A DNA stretch of 64,000 nt from Whalleya microplaca (taxonomy: Eukaryota; Ascomycota; Sordariomycetes; Xylariales; Xylariaceae). The notes beneath the pieces are model-generated. The model ran no database searches. It was given only the letters and a program-made list of their open reading frames with translations, and had not been told where the DNA came from. Below are positions 10,949 through 22,519 of the stretch, piece after piece (position 1 is the first letter of the stretch; each line of letters opens with the position of its first letter). A program made the translations under genes and the position numbers. The stretch spans positions 248,001 through 312,000 of the forward strand of contig MU385733.1 of the NCBI GenBank assembly GCA_022497155.1, in the 5' to 3' direction.

Positions 10949-13256
10949 GCCGCCGACACTTCCATGCCACAGACGAAAGGTCTGGCCGCAACGGCGCTGC
11001 TGAGGGTACAAAGTAGGGCGCTACCTGGGTCTGACAGCGGCGGCGGTTTGGCTGCTGGTGTATAGCTTCGGGATTCACAGGTGGTGGTCATGAGGGCAGA
11101 TGCCGATTTCGCTACGGGGACAAGTTATACAAGTTATAAGCTAAACCTAAGCCTGCCTAGGTACCTGCCCAGGTGCTGTTAGTAAGAGGTTAATACTTTG
11201 TAGTGAGTCTTACTTGGCGCTGGGACTCCAATTTACCTACTGTACCTAATGCAGGTGGGATTGTACCCCACCTTTCTCCAACTGAGGGTTCAAAACGGCA
11301 ATCAGACAGACAGAGAGACAGATATCGTGCACTTATTACATATCGATTATTACATGTATCTACGTAGTTACTTAGTCAATCTGTCTTATTGAGTATGATA
11401 TATATATATACATGTTCTATTCTTCTCTTTTTCTTTCTAGCATTTACAACTGTAGCTTCTCAGGATATACATATGTTCAAATGATGTACACTTAAAGATA
11501 GGTGCGAGATTGGCTTATTAGTTAAGAGAGTGTTTGCTTGGGCTATACAGTTCTGTATAGATCCTTCTATAGAAGTGCTCATGTATGTATCATCACATGT
11601 GACAAGTGGTGACCCAAGACAATTGACTCACTGGCCCCTTGGGAATGAAAAGCAGACGTCGAAAGAAAGACATCTGTCAGATGTCGCAAGGGCACTATTC
11701 TGTACCTAGGTAATGACTGGTATTGTTTCGACAAGCTAAGCAATCGGTCTAGCATATAGTGCCTTGCATCATGGTGAACCACCGTACCCAATGGATCGGA
11801 TGTCCACCACCCACTGGAAGCTTATAATTTAGCATTACATGTACCTACATGCAGCCAGACAGATAGGTAGTCAATCAGTCAGGCTTCCTCCGTTTCCCCA
11901 TGTCGCATCGTCTTGAGAAAAAAAAAAAAAACTCTATCTCTACCACATACATACATCGTTACAGGCAACCAGGCTAACTATCGAGTTTACGTATACTCTT
12001 ATTATGTATGCATCTCTTTGCCTAGTAATCACACAATACATGTATCAACTGATTATCTACCTTTTTCTTTCTTGTTTGTTTCGGAAAGAAAGATCAGATA
12101 ATAAATGCGTATCATACATACATGTATATTGCACCTACTTTCAATGTGATTAGCACTGTCTGTGGACACCAAATGTTTGGTATAAACGTCATTGGCATTG
12201 GTGGGGTCGTACTTATAAGCCACCTTCATAATCTGTAGATATATATATGATAGTAGGGTACATTGCTGTCTGCCTACATCGGTATCATTTCACAAGTACT
12301 ATGCTATTAGCCAGGTACCAACCTGGTATTCGCAGTCAGCCGTTGCTGCGCCGCACATTACATGTATGTATTGGTGTATTGGTGTATGTACTTCCGGTTC
12401 TGCCTGCCTGCGCAGCGCAGATGTGGGAGGTGTACGGAGTACATGCTACCTGTAGGTAACTGATAGACCGGCACGGTATGTAGGCAGGACTGTGCGCAGA
12501 CTGGCAGAGCAGATTGAACGTGCCACAGCCCACCTTTCTACATCGACCTAATGCTATCAACCTTGTCAATCGATGAAGCAATTCCTGAAGCTTTCACTAC
12601 TGTTCTTTCTTGTGTGTTTTTACTCCCTTCTACATTCACCCACCGGCGCTCAGGTCGCATCCTCCCCTCCAGCGTGGTTTTCCAGGCCTCGAATGCTCTT
12701 GTCGCGGCTGCCACTACCAAGACCTCCGTCGTCCTTCTTCCCACCTGCTCTCTTGTCCTTCGTGACCCCGCCAAAAGTGCAGCAGCAGCAGCAGCAGCAG
12801 CAGTTCGAACTCAACCACCTTACTTACCACCACCACATTGGAGGAAGAGCCCTTCGCGCTACATCCAAAGGTAGACGGTACAGTATACTACGGCCAGAAC
12901 AACCGGCCTGCCCCTCTCCAGGAAGATCTTGTGTCAAATCCTTGCTGAGATGGTGAGCACTCCCCCGTCTTAGTCTTCTTTGCTACAATGTGCCTTCGCG
13001 ATCCACGCTCTTTATCCAGTCTTCCTTTGCCCTCATCACCTGCCATCTCGTATGCCTTAGGCACCTTGGCTTCTGCAGACCAACTCTTTTGCCACATCTC
13101 ACCAGTTTTGCTGCCGCCTTCATCAATTCAACCTATCCATACATCCCCCTACCTATCCCGTGCTTCAGACTCCTCACCCGACGAGGTCCCGCCCCCCGCT
13201 GACACGGTGCCTCCTGCAAATAGAGCTACGACTCCGAAATCCATTCGCCGAACGAC
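10949..13256. promoter_or_regulatory. Divergent spacer and long leader between the PDK-like gene and UBP15
   Basis: About 2.3 kb separate the two starts. It contains CCTAGGTA at 11156-11163 and 11705-11712, a 14-base A run near 11918, and many TACATGTA pieces. The last 700 bp before UBP15 are pyrimidine-rich with upstream ATGs and a CAG repeat, suggesting a long 5' UTR. The open frame 12573-12956 (127 codons) starts with a hydrophobic, signal-peptide-like run but has no family resemblance I can name. Confidence 0.5.
12780..12803 (+). repeat. (CAG)8 trinucleotide repeat
   Basis: Eight perfect CAG units lie about 450 bp upstream of the UBP15 start; in the 127-codon upstream frame they would read as polyglutamine. 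Confidence 0.9.
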
Positions 13257-16200
13257 ATGATGATCGACACGCAGGACGACGTGGTCGTCCAGCCCGCCCA
13301 AGGCGAGAGGGATCAGGTCGCCGAGATCAACCCAGACCAGCTAGATAATGACTCCGAACAACTCGAGAACGTGACGTTCGCCACAGATGGTGCGTGCAGA
13401 CCTGGCACCTCACCCGTGGCGCCTCTTACATGGGACGTAAGCTAACATTATTACTATACTTTAGAAGAGGCTATGAAAGAGATAGTTTTGCCTCCCCTCC
13501 TAGAAGAGCCCAAGGTTTTGGAAGACGTCGTCAATACTTGGACGGTAGAGAATTGGCGGGGGCTCTCTAAGAAGGAACATGGCCCCATATTTGAAGCCGG
13601 TGGCTATCCTTGGTAAATATATTGAAGCAACCTCGAACCGCATAGCTGGCTGGCTGGCTGACTAGCGCGAACAGGCGAATCTTGCTTTTCCCGTTCGGCA
13701 ACAACGTTGAACAATCATCAGTATATCTCGAGCATGGCTTTCAGGATACCAATAGCATCCCAGATGACTGGAGCTGCTGCGTGCAGTTTGGATTAGTCAT
13801 GTGGAATATCAGCGACCCTTCGTTGTTCTATCATCACACGGCTCATCATCGTTTTACCAAGGAAGAGAGCGATTGGGGCTTCACGCGGTTCCTCGAGCTC
13901 AGGAAGATGTTCCAGCAACCTTGGGACAACTCCGGCCGTCCGCTTGTTGAGAACGACGCCGTCAACATTACCGCATATGTCAGAATTGTAGAGGATGAGA
14001 CAGGTGTCTTATGGCACAATTTCAACAACTACGATTCAAAAAAGGAGACGGGCTACGTCGGCCTGAAGAATCAGGGTGCCACATGCTATTTAAACTCCTT
14101 GCTTCAGTCATTATACTTCACCAATGCCTTCCGAAAGGTAAGCCAGGCTAGGTGCCGAAGCTATGACCATTCCTTGCATAGGCAGGTTTGCTAATGTGTC
14201 CTAGGCCGTTTATGAAATCCCGACCGCTGAGGACGAAAGCATTACCAACAGCGCCTACACCCTGCAAAGACTGTTCTACCAACTTCAGATATCAAACCTT
14301 GCTGTCGGTACTAACGAACTTACAAAGTCTTTTGGGTGGGACACGCGACATATCTTCGAGCAGCAGGATGTGCAGGAATTATCTCGTAAACTAATTGAGC
14401 GTATGGAAGAGAGAATGAAAGGCACCGCAGCCGAAGACGCTCTTCCTCGCATGCTCAGTGGCAAGGTGAAGACCTATGTCTCTTGCATCAACGTGGATTA
14501 CGAGTCCAGCAGAGTCGAGGATTTCTGGGATATCCAACTCAATGTTAGAGGTATTCCTAACCTTCAAGAGAGTTTTAAGGACTACATCCAGCAGGAGACG
14601 CTCGATGGTGAAAACAAGTATTGGGCTGGGGACGAGTTCAAGTACCAGGATGCCCGCAAGGGGGTCATATTCAGGAGTTTCCCCGAGGTCTTGCACCTAC
14701 ACTTGAAAAGGTTCGAGTACGATATTCAGCGCGACACGATGATGAAAATCAATGATCGCTTCGAGTTCCCGGATGTCTTAGACCTGGATCCATACCTGGA
14801 GAAAGAAGCGGACAGGTCTGAACCGTGGATATATAAACTCCACGGCGTTCTAGTGCATAGTGGGGATCTTAATGCAGGCCATTACTATGCATTCCTCAAG
14901 CCCAACAAGGATGGCTGGTTTTACAAGTTTGATGACGATAAGGTCACGAAAGCTACCTTGAGAGAAACACTGGAGGAGAACTTCGGTGGTGAGTACCGGA
15001 ATGCGCTTGTACAAACACGCACAGGACTTCAGAAGAAGACACCAATCATGCGCCAAATGAGCGCATACATGTTGGTCTATATCCGAGAGTCCCGCCTGGA
15101 CCAAGTCTTGACGCCAGTCGAGAAAGAAGACTGTCCTGAGCATCTTCGTAAGTTGTGTTTCTATGCTTTGAATAAAGAAATGTCACTAACGCTTAGTCAA
15201 CAGAGAAGCGACTGGACGAAGAAGCGGCGGCCCGGGAAGCCAAAAGGAAGGAGCGCGAGGAGCAGCATCTTTATCTTGCTGTCAAGGTCATCACCGAAGA
15301 TACGTTCAAGCATCATGGAGCCACGGACCTTACGAATTTTGACGCCAACTCGAACGAGGATCCTGCAGCACCTAGAAGCTACCGGACGAAGAAGCAAACC
15401 ACTATCGAGGAGCTAGTTGCAATCATTGCCCGCGACTTGAATCAAGACCCGAGAAGGGTGCGTTTGTGGATCATGGTGAATCGTCAAAATAAGACCACCA
15501 GACCCGATCAGCCTATCATGGACATGAGGCCAACTGTGGAGGAGACTTACTCACGATCCGCCGGAACAAGCAGAGACTATTCACTACGCGTGTGGGCCGA
15601 GGTCGCAGAGGAAGTCGATGCCCAAGGCGACGCTATCTGGCCGACGTACCAAAGCAATGCCAATGGTGTTGTTGTAAAAAATGATCTAATTCTCCTATTT
15701 TTGAAACACTTCGACTCCGAGAGACAAACACTAGAAGGTGCCGGCCATTTGTACGTCAGTAGAGAGAAGAAGGTCGAGGAATTGGTACCCGTTATTGCAA
15801 AGAAGATGGGCTGGGGTGACAAACTAGCACCAGGCGAGCAGTTAGCAATGTGGGAAGAGATCAAGCCGTCCATGATCGAGAGCCTTAAGGCGAAACAGAC
15901 TTTGAAGGCAGCTGAGCTCCAAGATGGCGACATCATATGTTTCCAAAAAGTTCTCGAGCGCAAGTCGGGTGAAATACTTGGCAAAGTCCCTCGGCTTGGG
16001 GAAAAGAATGGGGACGGAACTACCAAGCGATGGGATCACTTTGACGACGCCAAGGCATATTATGACTTCCTCTGCCACAAGAGAGAAGTTCGCTTCGACC
16101 CCCATCCCCGCTGCGAAAAAGCTAACTATTCGAGCTTCATTCTCACCCTCAGTACTAAGATTACCTATGACCAACTTTCTGAGAGAGTTGGCGAGCAGGT

Positions 16201-17156
16201 CGGAGTGGAGCCAACGCACATCCGCTTTTTCACAGCCAACGCTTCAACAGGAACACCAAAGACGCCGGTGAGACGAGCAGTCAGCCAGACGCTTGGCAGC
16301 ATCCTCAATCCCCAAGGCTACACCCAACAAAGCATGCAGACGAAGCCTAACTCGCTTTACTACGAGGTCCTTGATATGAGCCTCGCAGAACTTGATCTCA
16401 AGAAGAGTGTCAAAGTGACCTGGTTGAGTGAAGGAATCACAAAAGCGGTAAGTCATCTTCCGATACAGCTTCTACCTAACTTGGTCTCACTAGAATTCTG
16501 TAGGACACCTTCGATGTCCTCGTTAACAAACAGGGGCATATCGAGGACCTTGTGCAAGCGTTTGTCAAGAAGGCACAAATCCAAGATGAGCAGGAAGGCG
16601 GACCGATAAGAGTTTATGAGATCCATCACCACAAGTTCTTCCGGGAACTCGTGCCGAACTATCCCGTTCTCAGCATAAATGATTACGCCGACATCATTGC
16701 GGAGCGGATTCCAGAGGATGAAATGGATGCCGACGAAAGGGATTTCATCAAGGTTGTCCATTTCCAGAACGACCCTAGTCGCGTCCATGGAATTCCGTTC
16801 AAGTTCCTCCTCAAGGAGGTATGTGTACCGCCATCACTGGGTGGTAACGTCAGACTAATTCAGTTCAGGGTGAACCGTTCTCCGAAACGAAGAAGCGACT
16901 AGAGAAGCGAACGGGCATCAAAGGCAAGGGATTTGAGAAAATAAAGTTCGCGGTTATACGGAGATATCAAAAGCCGACCTACATAAGCGACGGTAAGTGA
17001 TAAAAATCTTCTCGGGTAATCCAGATATACTGATATTATTTAGACGAGATCCTTTTCGACGAAGGCGGAAACATAGAAGAAGACGCAATCCTCGGCTTGG
17101 ACCATCTAGATCGCACCAGAGCAACTCGGAATGGCGGTGAAATGTTCCTGAAATAG
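13257..17156 (+). CDS. UBP15: Ubiquitin C-terminal hydrolase, UBP15/USP7 type
   Basis: Eight exons (13257-13389, 13465-13612, 13675-14137, 14205-15147, 15204-16447, 16504-16818, 16869-16992, 17044-17156) join into exactly 1160 codons plus stop. The protein is a cysteine protease that removes ubiquitin; yeast Ubp15 acts on cell-cycle and peroxisomal substrates, USP7 on p53/MDM2 in animals. The N-terminal MATH/TRAF-like domain begins at [17 protein letters not shown]. The USP core has the cysteine box [20 protein letters not shown] (Cys near residue 230) and the histidine box [17 protein letters not shown] (near residue 470). The C-terminal half holds the tandem ubiquitin-like domains and ends shortly after [15 protein letters not shown]. 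The start is the first of two adjacent ATGs. The gene is converging with the SRPK-like kinase gene across a 2.2-kb spacer. Confidence 0.96.
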
Positions 17157-19357
17157 ACCTACAACACCTCACCTTAGGCTATTGCATAGATACATATGCT
17201 ACTCGCATAACTCAGGTTCCCTCGCAGTCAGGAGATATGCCGAGGCAAGGACACCACAGCGGCAATAGCTAACTACGACTATCCAAATATACCTTTTGTG
17301 TTAAGTATCGTTATTTTGGCTTTCTGCGGGTGTCTTTTTGTCCATTCTCCTGTATTTACAGGGGATTGAAGATACGCCGTGCAGGAGACAACAAAGGGGA
17401 GCTACACGGGGGAGGCGCTCAGGTGATCGTTGGTGGGGGAGTCTGAGTGGGCTAGTGCTTATAGGTCGAAAAAAGCATCACGATAGGCTTATGAGCAAAA
17501 AGGAACACCCAGAGGAAATGCCCAGGAGGATTATCATGCCAGCAAAGTCCCGCATTTTCGATGGGGGAGTAGTGACGTTCATGTGGCACACACACACCTA
17601 GCCCATAGAGTTTACTCGGACAGTGTCAGACTTACAAGGGGGCTCGCGTATTCTTTATCAAAATATTTTATAGCGTGGTGCTGCTGCTCTTACGGACCAG
17701 ATCTATATCTCTTTGCAAAAACTACAATAGACCCCCCCGCCATGAACCGCTCTTCTTGATACCTACCTACACACCTGATGAACTAGTTAGCCGGTTAGAC
17801 ACCACACTCTTGTTTCCGTGACTGGGTAGAGAAGCAGGTGGGTGTTGCGTAAGTGACTAGGTTGGACCGAGTCATGGTTTACATATTGTCTGCGAGGTGA
17901 GTAGAGGGAGTATGGACCGAGTTTGTTATGATAGGGGTTGTAATGTGGATATGTTGAATATTAGGGATATGTTAACCAGCTACATAGTTGGGTCCTTGCT
18001 GGTCGCTAGACTGATGAATAGGAAGCAGGAGCTAAAATACAACAGCTAGGTTAGACATATTGTCCTCCTAGCCCTGAACGAAGAGAGGCCGTCTGATACT
18101 CCCGAAAGGGGATGTGGGCAATATACTCTACCTGAGTTGACTAACTAGATAACTAATACCGTTTTACTAGTATAGAGAGACTTGTTTTTTATATCAAATT
18201 TTGTGAACGAACCCGCCTGTCTCATGTCATAAAATACCACACTGGACGTCCTTGAGAAGCATGACTGGAAAAGGGGGGTGTATGTTATGGATGATAATAA
18301 GCCATGATAGATTGCCTAGTGTATGTATGATGTATGCTCGCTAGGAAACCTTGTGTCTATGCTCAGTCGAGCTTGACATAGCAAGAAGTAGAAAGATCTG
18401 GCTGGAGCCAGTCTATCTGGGAGCAAATTCTCAGTGATAAGTGTTAGGCGATTAACCTTAGGGTCATCAACAGTACCACTCGGTAGGGAGAATTTCAAAA
18501 TGCGCTATATATGTGTGCATACAAAGAGACTAAATTAGATCAAGGCATCGTTACAGCATGATATAAGCTCTCATGATGAGCGATCTACCAGGAAGTTGTC
18601 TCATGGCACTTCATTACAATTGACTCGACCTTCGCAGAGATGTTCTACAACAAAGATTATTGGACCACCTGGCCAGCTCAGCCTCATGTTACATGTAACC
18701 AACAACAATCCCGGGCAGAAGTGAGGGGTAGCCTATTGTGTGCTGCCTTCTCGTATATCCCACAAGCGAGATCCCGATGTAATACTCTGCAGCAAGAGAT
18801 TACCATCAATTTTGCACATCCCGCGTAGCTACATCCAAAGACGTACAGACCTGTGTGAACCATTCTCTTCAGCAACCTACTTAGGAACCATCCAATTAAG
18901 TCCTACTATAACTATAATACTTCCGAAACTTCTTGCTTGTAGGAATTGGTGCGCGTTATAAATAACGTTAAACCTAAACGTATCCAATCTTCCAAGCAGT
19001 TAGCAAATATGAGGAGACTGCTAAATGCGGAGCTCTTCCCATATTAGAGGTATCTAAAGAGTAGAATAGACTTGAATTGACATTCAAGTATTATCACATC
19101 CATTGGCTATATACAAGACGTTGACTTAAAAACAGTGTTCTTAATATGCCAGATCACACATTTGTCAGCAACTTCAAGCCGCGAAAATGTAGGCTGACAA
19201 GATGGTGTAGTATTTGTACACGAAAACGAGTGAGAAACGCCATGACGACAACGTGAAGATAAGCTGTGTAGTGTTGCTCTTGACTGGTCTCCAACGACAA
19301 CTTTAGGTCCCTTGGACCCCCGTCTTCCCCCCACCCAAAGGGCATTGCGATGACAAT
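17157..19357. other. Convergent spacer, no gene seen
   Basis: 2.2 kb between the UBP15 and kinase stop codons, unusually long for convergent genes here. Short open frames only, none with a recognisable domain. The sequence is more AT-rich than the flanking genes. Confidence 0.6.
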
Positions 19358-20797
19358 TCATCTATGGATTTTGCGTCTGGCGAATGTCCATATAATAGGA
19401 ACAATTATAAATACCGTTGACGCTATTTTCGTTCTGTTCTTAAGCACGTAGTCTTTGGCTATGTCGTAACAAGATAGACCTGTAGATCGGCCGCTCATCC
19501 ATGGATGGCGAGCGACTTCATCCAGGCTGATGCGCTCAGCTGGGTCGTATTTCAGCATCTTTCGTAGGAGGTCCGCAAGTGCCAACACCTCTTCCTTGGG
19601 ATACCGATAGTTGATGATATTACGTCGTTGATCTGCTGGCAGGCCCTCCCTATTCGGGATTCTGCGGTATATCGTCTTCTGTCGTCCCAATGTAGCTTCA
19701 AATATATCTGAAAACCCAGTTCCCTCGATCCTCCTATTCCTCGCACATATATAACGCTCGGATGTACCAACAATGGGCTCTTGCTTATCATCTGAATAAG
19801 CTTTTGGCCCACTAGTTTGGGCGTCAGCATCGCTTCCATCTATCAATGACGTTCGATGTGCATTGAGCTGCTTCCTCAACGCAGTTCGATATAGCTCCGG
19901 CAAAGGACCTAGGTATATTTTGACTTGCCTCAGAATATGCAACAAATCCGGTCCGCCTGAACTTGCAAACAATGGCGAGAGGGTGCGAATTTCAAAGATG
20001 GTGCATGCCAATGACCAGATATCGCTGTGAAATCCAGGTGATGTAGAAACTTGAAACATGACCTCGGGCGCTGCGTAAAGATGCGTCATACCTCTTAAGC
20101 TCGGAGGATCATTAGCGAAGAATGCTTCGCCGAAGTCAATGATCACAATTGATTTCTTTACCACCTTCTTACACCAGCCTCCATCTGCAGCAATCACACA
20201 GTATTCTGGAGCTCTAGGCCCAGGGGCTGCACCAGACTCGGTCTCGACTTCAACCTCGTCAGGTTCTCCCATCAACTCGTAGATCTGGTCTTTGTCTAGC
20301 TCGTCGATACTATCAACCCTCATCAGGACATTGTCTGGCTTAAGGTCACCGTGGCAAATCCCCAGTCCATGGAGGAAACGTAAGCCTTGTATGACCTGAT
20401 GACATACATCTTGCGAATCGATCCCAGTTTGATCTTCGTCGTCATTTTGAAAGAGGCGCCAAGTCGAGGCCGACCAGCCAAAGACCGGCATCACAAGGCA
20501 GCAGTGGCGCCCATTCGGTCCATCAATCCAGAATAGTTCCAAAGGCATCGCAATGTGATCCTCCTCTATCTCTTCCAATGAGGCATGGCTCTGAAGGTGG
20601 TCATATATCTTCTGGTCCGCGACTTGTCCGGAATGGTCTGCACTCATGATTTTGACAGCCCTCCATTTGTTTGATTCAGTATCGCGGCAGAGCCAAACTA
20701 TTGAAAAGCCGCCATTTCCCAGTTTATGGACAACATCGAAACGCCCACCAAGAACATCTCCAAGATTCACTGGATGGTGCCCACCCTTGTTATACAT
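19358..20797 (-). CDS. SRPK-like serine/threonine protein kinase with C-terminal membrane segment
   Basis: Single exon, 479 aa. Kinase motifs are the glycine loop LGNGGFSIVW (residues 26-35), VAIK-type lysine in RAVKIM (K49), catalytic loop CHGDLKPDN (148-156) with D151, DFG at 221-223, and APE at 243-245. The activation segment is short, and an Asp/Glu-rich insert (about 160-205) separates catalytic loop and DFG. This layout resembles the fungal SRPK/SR-protein kinase expansion, where lineage-specific copies are common and targets unknown. The usual HRD arginine is replaced by glycine, yet lysine and both aspartates are kept, so activity is plausible. The last 30 residues contain a hydrophobic stretch (STVFIIVPIIWTFA) followed by RRKIHR, predicting a tail anchor. 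The lack of introns and wide flanking spacers suggest an accessory gene. Confidence 0.88.
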   Translation of the reverse strand: MYNKGGHHPVNLGDVLGGRFDVVHKLGNGGFSIVWLCRDTESNKWRAVKIMSADHSGQVADQKIYDHLQSHASLEEIEEDHIAMPLELFWIDGPNGRHCCLVMPVFGWSASTWRLFQNDDEDQTGIDSQDVCHQVIQGLRFLHGLGICHGDLKPDNVLMRVDSIDELDKDQIYELMGEPDEVEVETESGAAPGPRAPEYCVIAADGGWCKKVVKKSIVIIDFGEAFFANDPPSLRGMTHLYAAPEVMFQVSTSPGFHSDIWSLACTIFEIRTLSPLFASSGGPDLLHILRQVKIYLGPLPELYRTALRKQLNAHRTSLIDGSDADAQTSGPKAYSDDKQEPIVGTSERYICARNRRIEGTGFSDIFEATLGRQKTIYRRIPNREGLPADQRRNIINYRYPKEEVLALADLLRKMLKYDPAERISLDEVARHPWMSGRSTGLSCYDIAKDYVLKNRTKIASTVFIIVPIIWTFARRKIHR

Positions 20798-22519
20798 CTG
20801 GACATCTTCGCAAACCTAGTGCAACTAATACTTGGTAGCACAGTAAGACTCATAGGCTTCAATCACGAGGACTACAGAATGACTCTTAGGTACTCGGATG
20901 AAGGCACTAGCTTGAGCGGTTAGAATATCATCATGTGTTAAAGTCAGACGAATTAACAGCTTTACACGCCATGTCCTAAGGAGGTTCGGGAACATGGTCA
21001 CAGTCGCCCCTTTCCCCTGAGGTTAACAATACCAACCAACCAACACCTCTAAATATAGCCTTGGATTTTTAGACAGTTATTCCAAGCTAGAAGTGTCACG
21101 AAATTTATATATGTTTACAATAAAACTCGGTATTCGTAGCTGAACAATTTTTTTTTTTTTTAAATATTGATGTGTAGGTATTCTCAGTAGTCCTTCGAAT
21201 TCGTTAAGCGGCACGGAGCTTAGATGTCGTATGCTCTGTAAATTAACTAATTCTGTCTATACTTTGCCCAAAGTTATAGCATAAGCAGGAGTTATCGGGA
21301 CCAGCCGAGGTTTTATCGCATTGTCTGCAGAATTGTCTACGAGACAGCATCCTCATTCGACGTATTTCGCCTAGAGGCCCTAGGCTAAGAAAGCGTTGGC
21401 TTGTTTCTAGATGGTAAGAAATTGCCATGAACAAGAAGCGTTATTAATATGTCTGTAGGATCCAGCGACATGATATTTAAGCCTCTATTCACATACTACC
21501 TACAGGGTTTCGGGTTAGGCTAGCAGGTAGATGCATGCTATATCAGAGTCTCAGCTACCTACTTAGGTAGTCATTGATTTAGCATATAAGCGATTTGAAG
21601 TAACTCATATCCCATTTTCACAAACCTCGAGTAGGTGGAGACTAAGTATACATCAAGCACGCCAAAGTCATTCAAGCATCTTGATCGCATAGACTGGGAA
21701 TCCGCCCCTTAACTTAAACACGTACCAGACGTTACAAAGTGCGTCTGTATAGGCTATTATTGTAACTCAGGTTACTAGCAATGAAGATATCATGAGTCAA
21801 ACCGATGGGGATCGAGCGGAAGAACATGCCAACCCTACATCTTGAGGCATACTAGGATAACCAGTGCGAAGGCTTCCATGTAGAAATTATTGTATAAACA
21901 GTAAACTATAAACTGATCTATGAAGAATATGGAAGATTTAGTGGCCAGGTGGACATCCAGATACACAAACATGGGTGTGGTTGTGAGATACGTTTATAGT
22001 AGCCGCCATAACCGCCGGGACTGGATTCAGTGCGATTCGAGTATTACTTATGTTGCTTCGTCGTCACTACTCTGGTGATGTCATCTAGATTCCTTTCTGG
22101 GTATATTGGCCAGGGCAGTCATTAGAGAATGGCGAAGTACTAAGTCGTTTCGCGACTCCGAGGTACCCGGTACCTTACATATTTGTAAGCCACCTCGACT
22201 TCTCATTGGCTTTCGGCTCCGCTTCCTCCAGTCAGTGCCGAAAGTCCTTGAAGTTATCCAGCTGCTGTTGCTTTTAATGATAACGTTCGGCTCTGATTGG
22301 ACCATTTGAGTCAGACATGCCCCCCACAGCGTACTAGTTAGAACCACAGCATCTAGGGTAATACTAGATCCATGGATGTAACTTACTATACCGCAGCCAA
22401 CCACGTTGTCTCTAAAGCGGCTATTTTTCATTTACCTAGACCTTCTTGCTAGTGGGCTAGTGTAGGCTTCGCCTCTAAGTCCCGGAGCCGGCCAACTAAT
22501 GAGTTAAGTATAAGTTTCC
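20798..22519. promoter_or_regulatory. Divergent spacer between the kinase and questin oxidase-like gene
   Basis: 1.7 kb holding both promoters. It contains a T run at 21148-21161, several TACCTA/TAGGTA pieces near 21500-21570, and no convincing gene. Confidence 0.5.
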
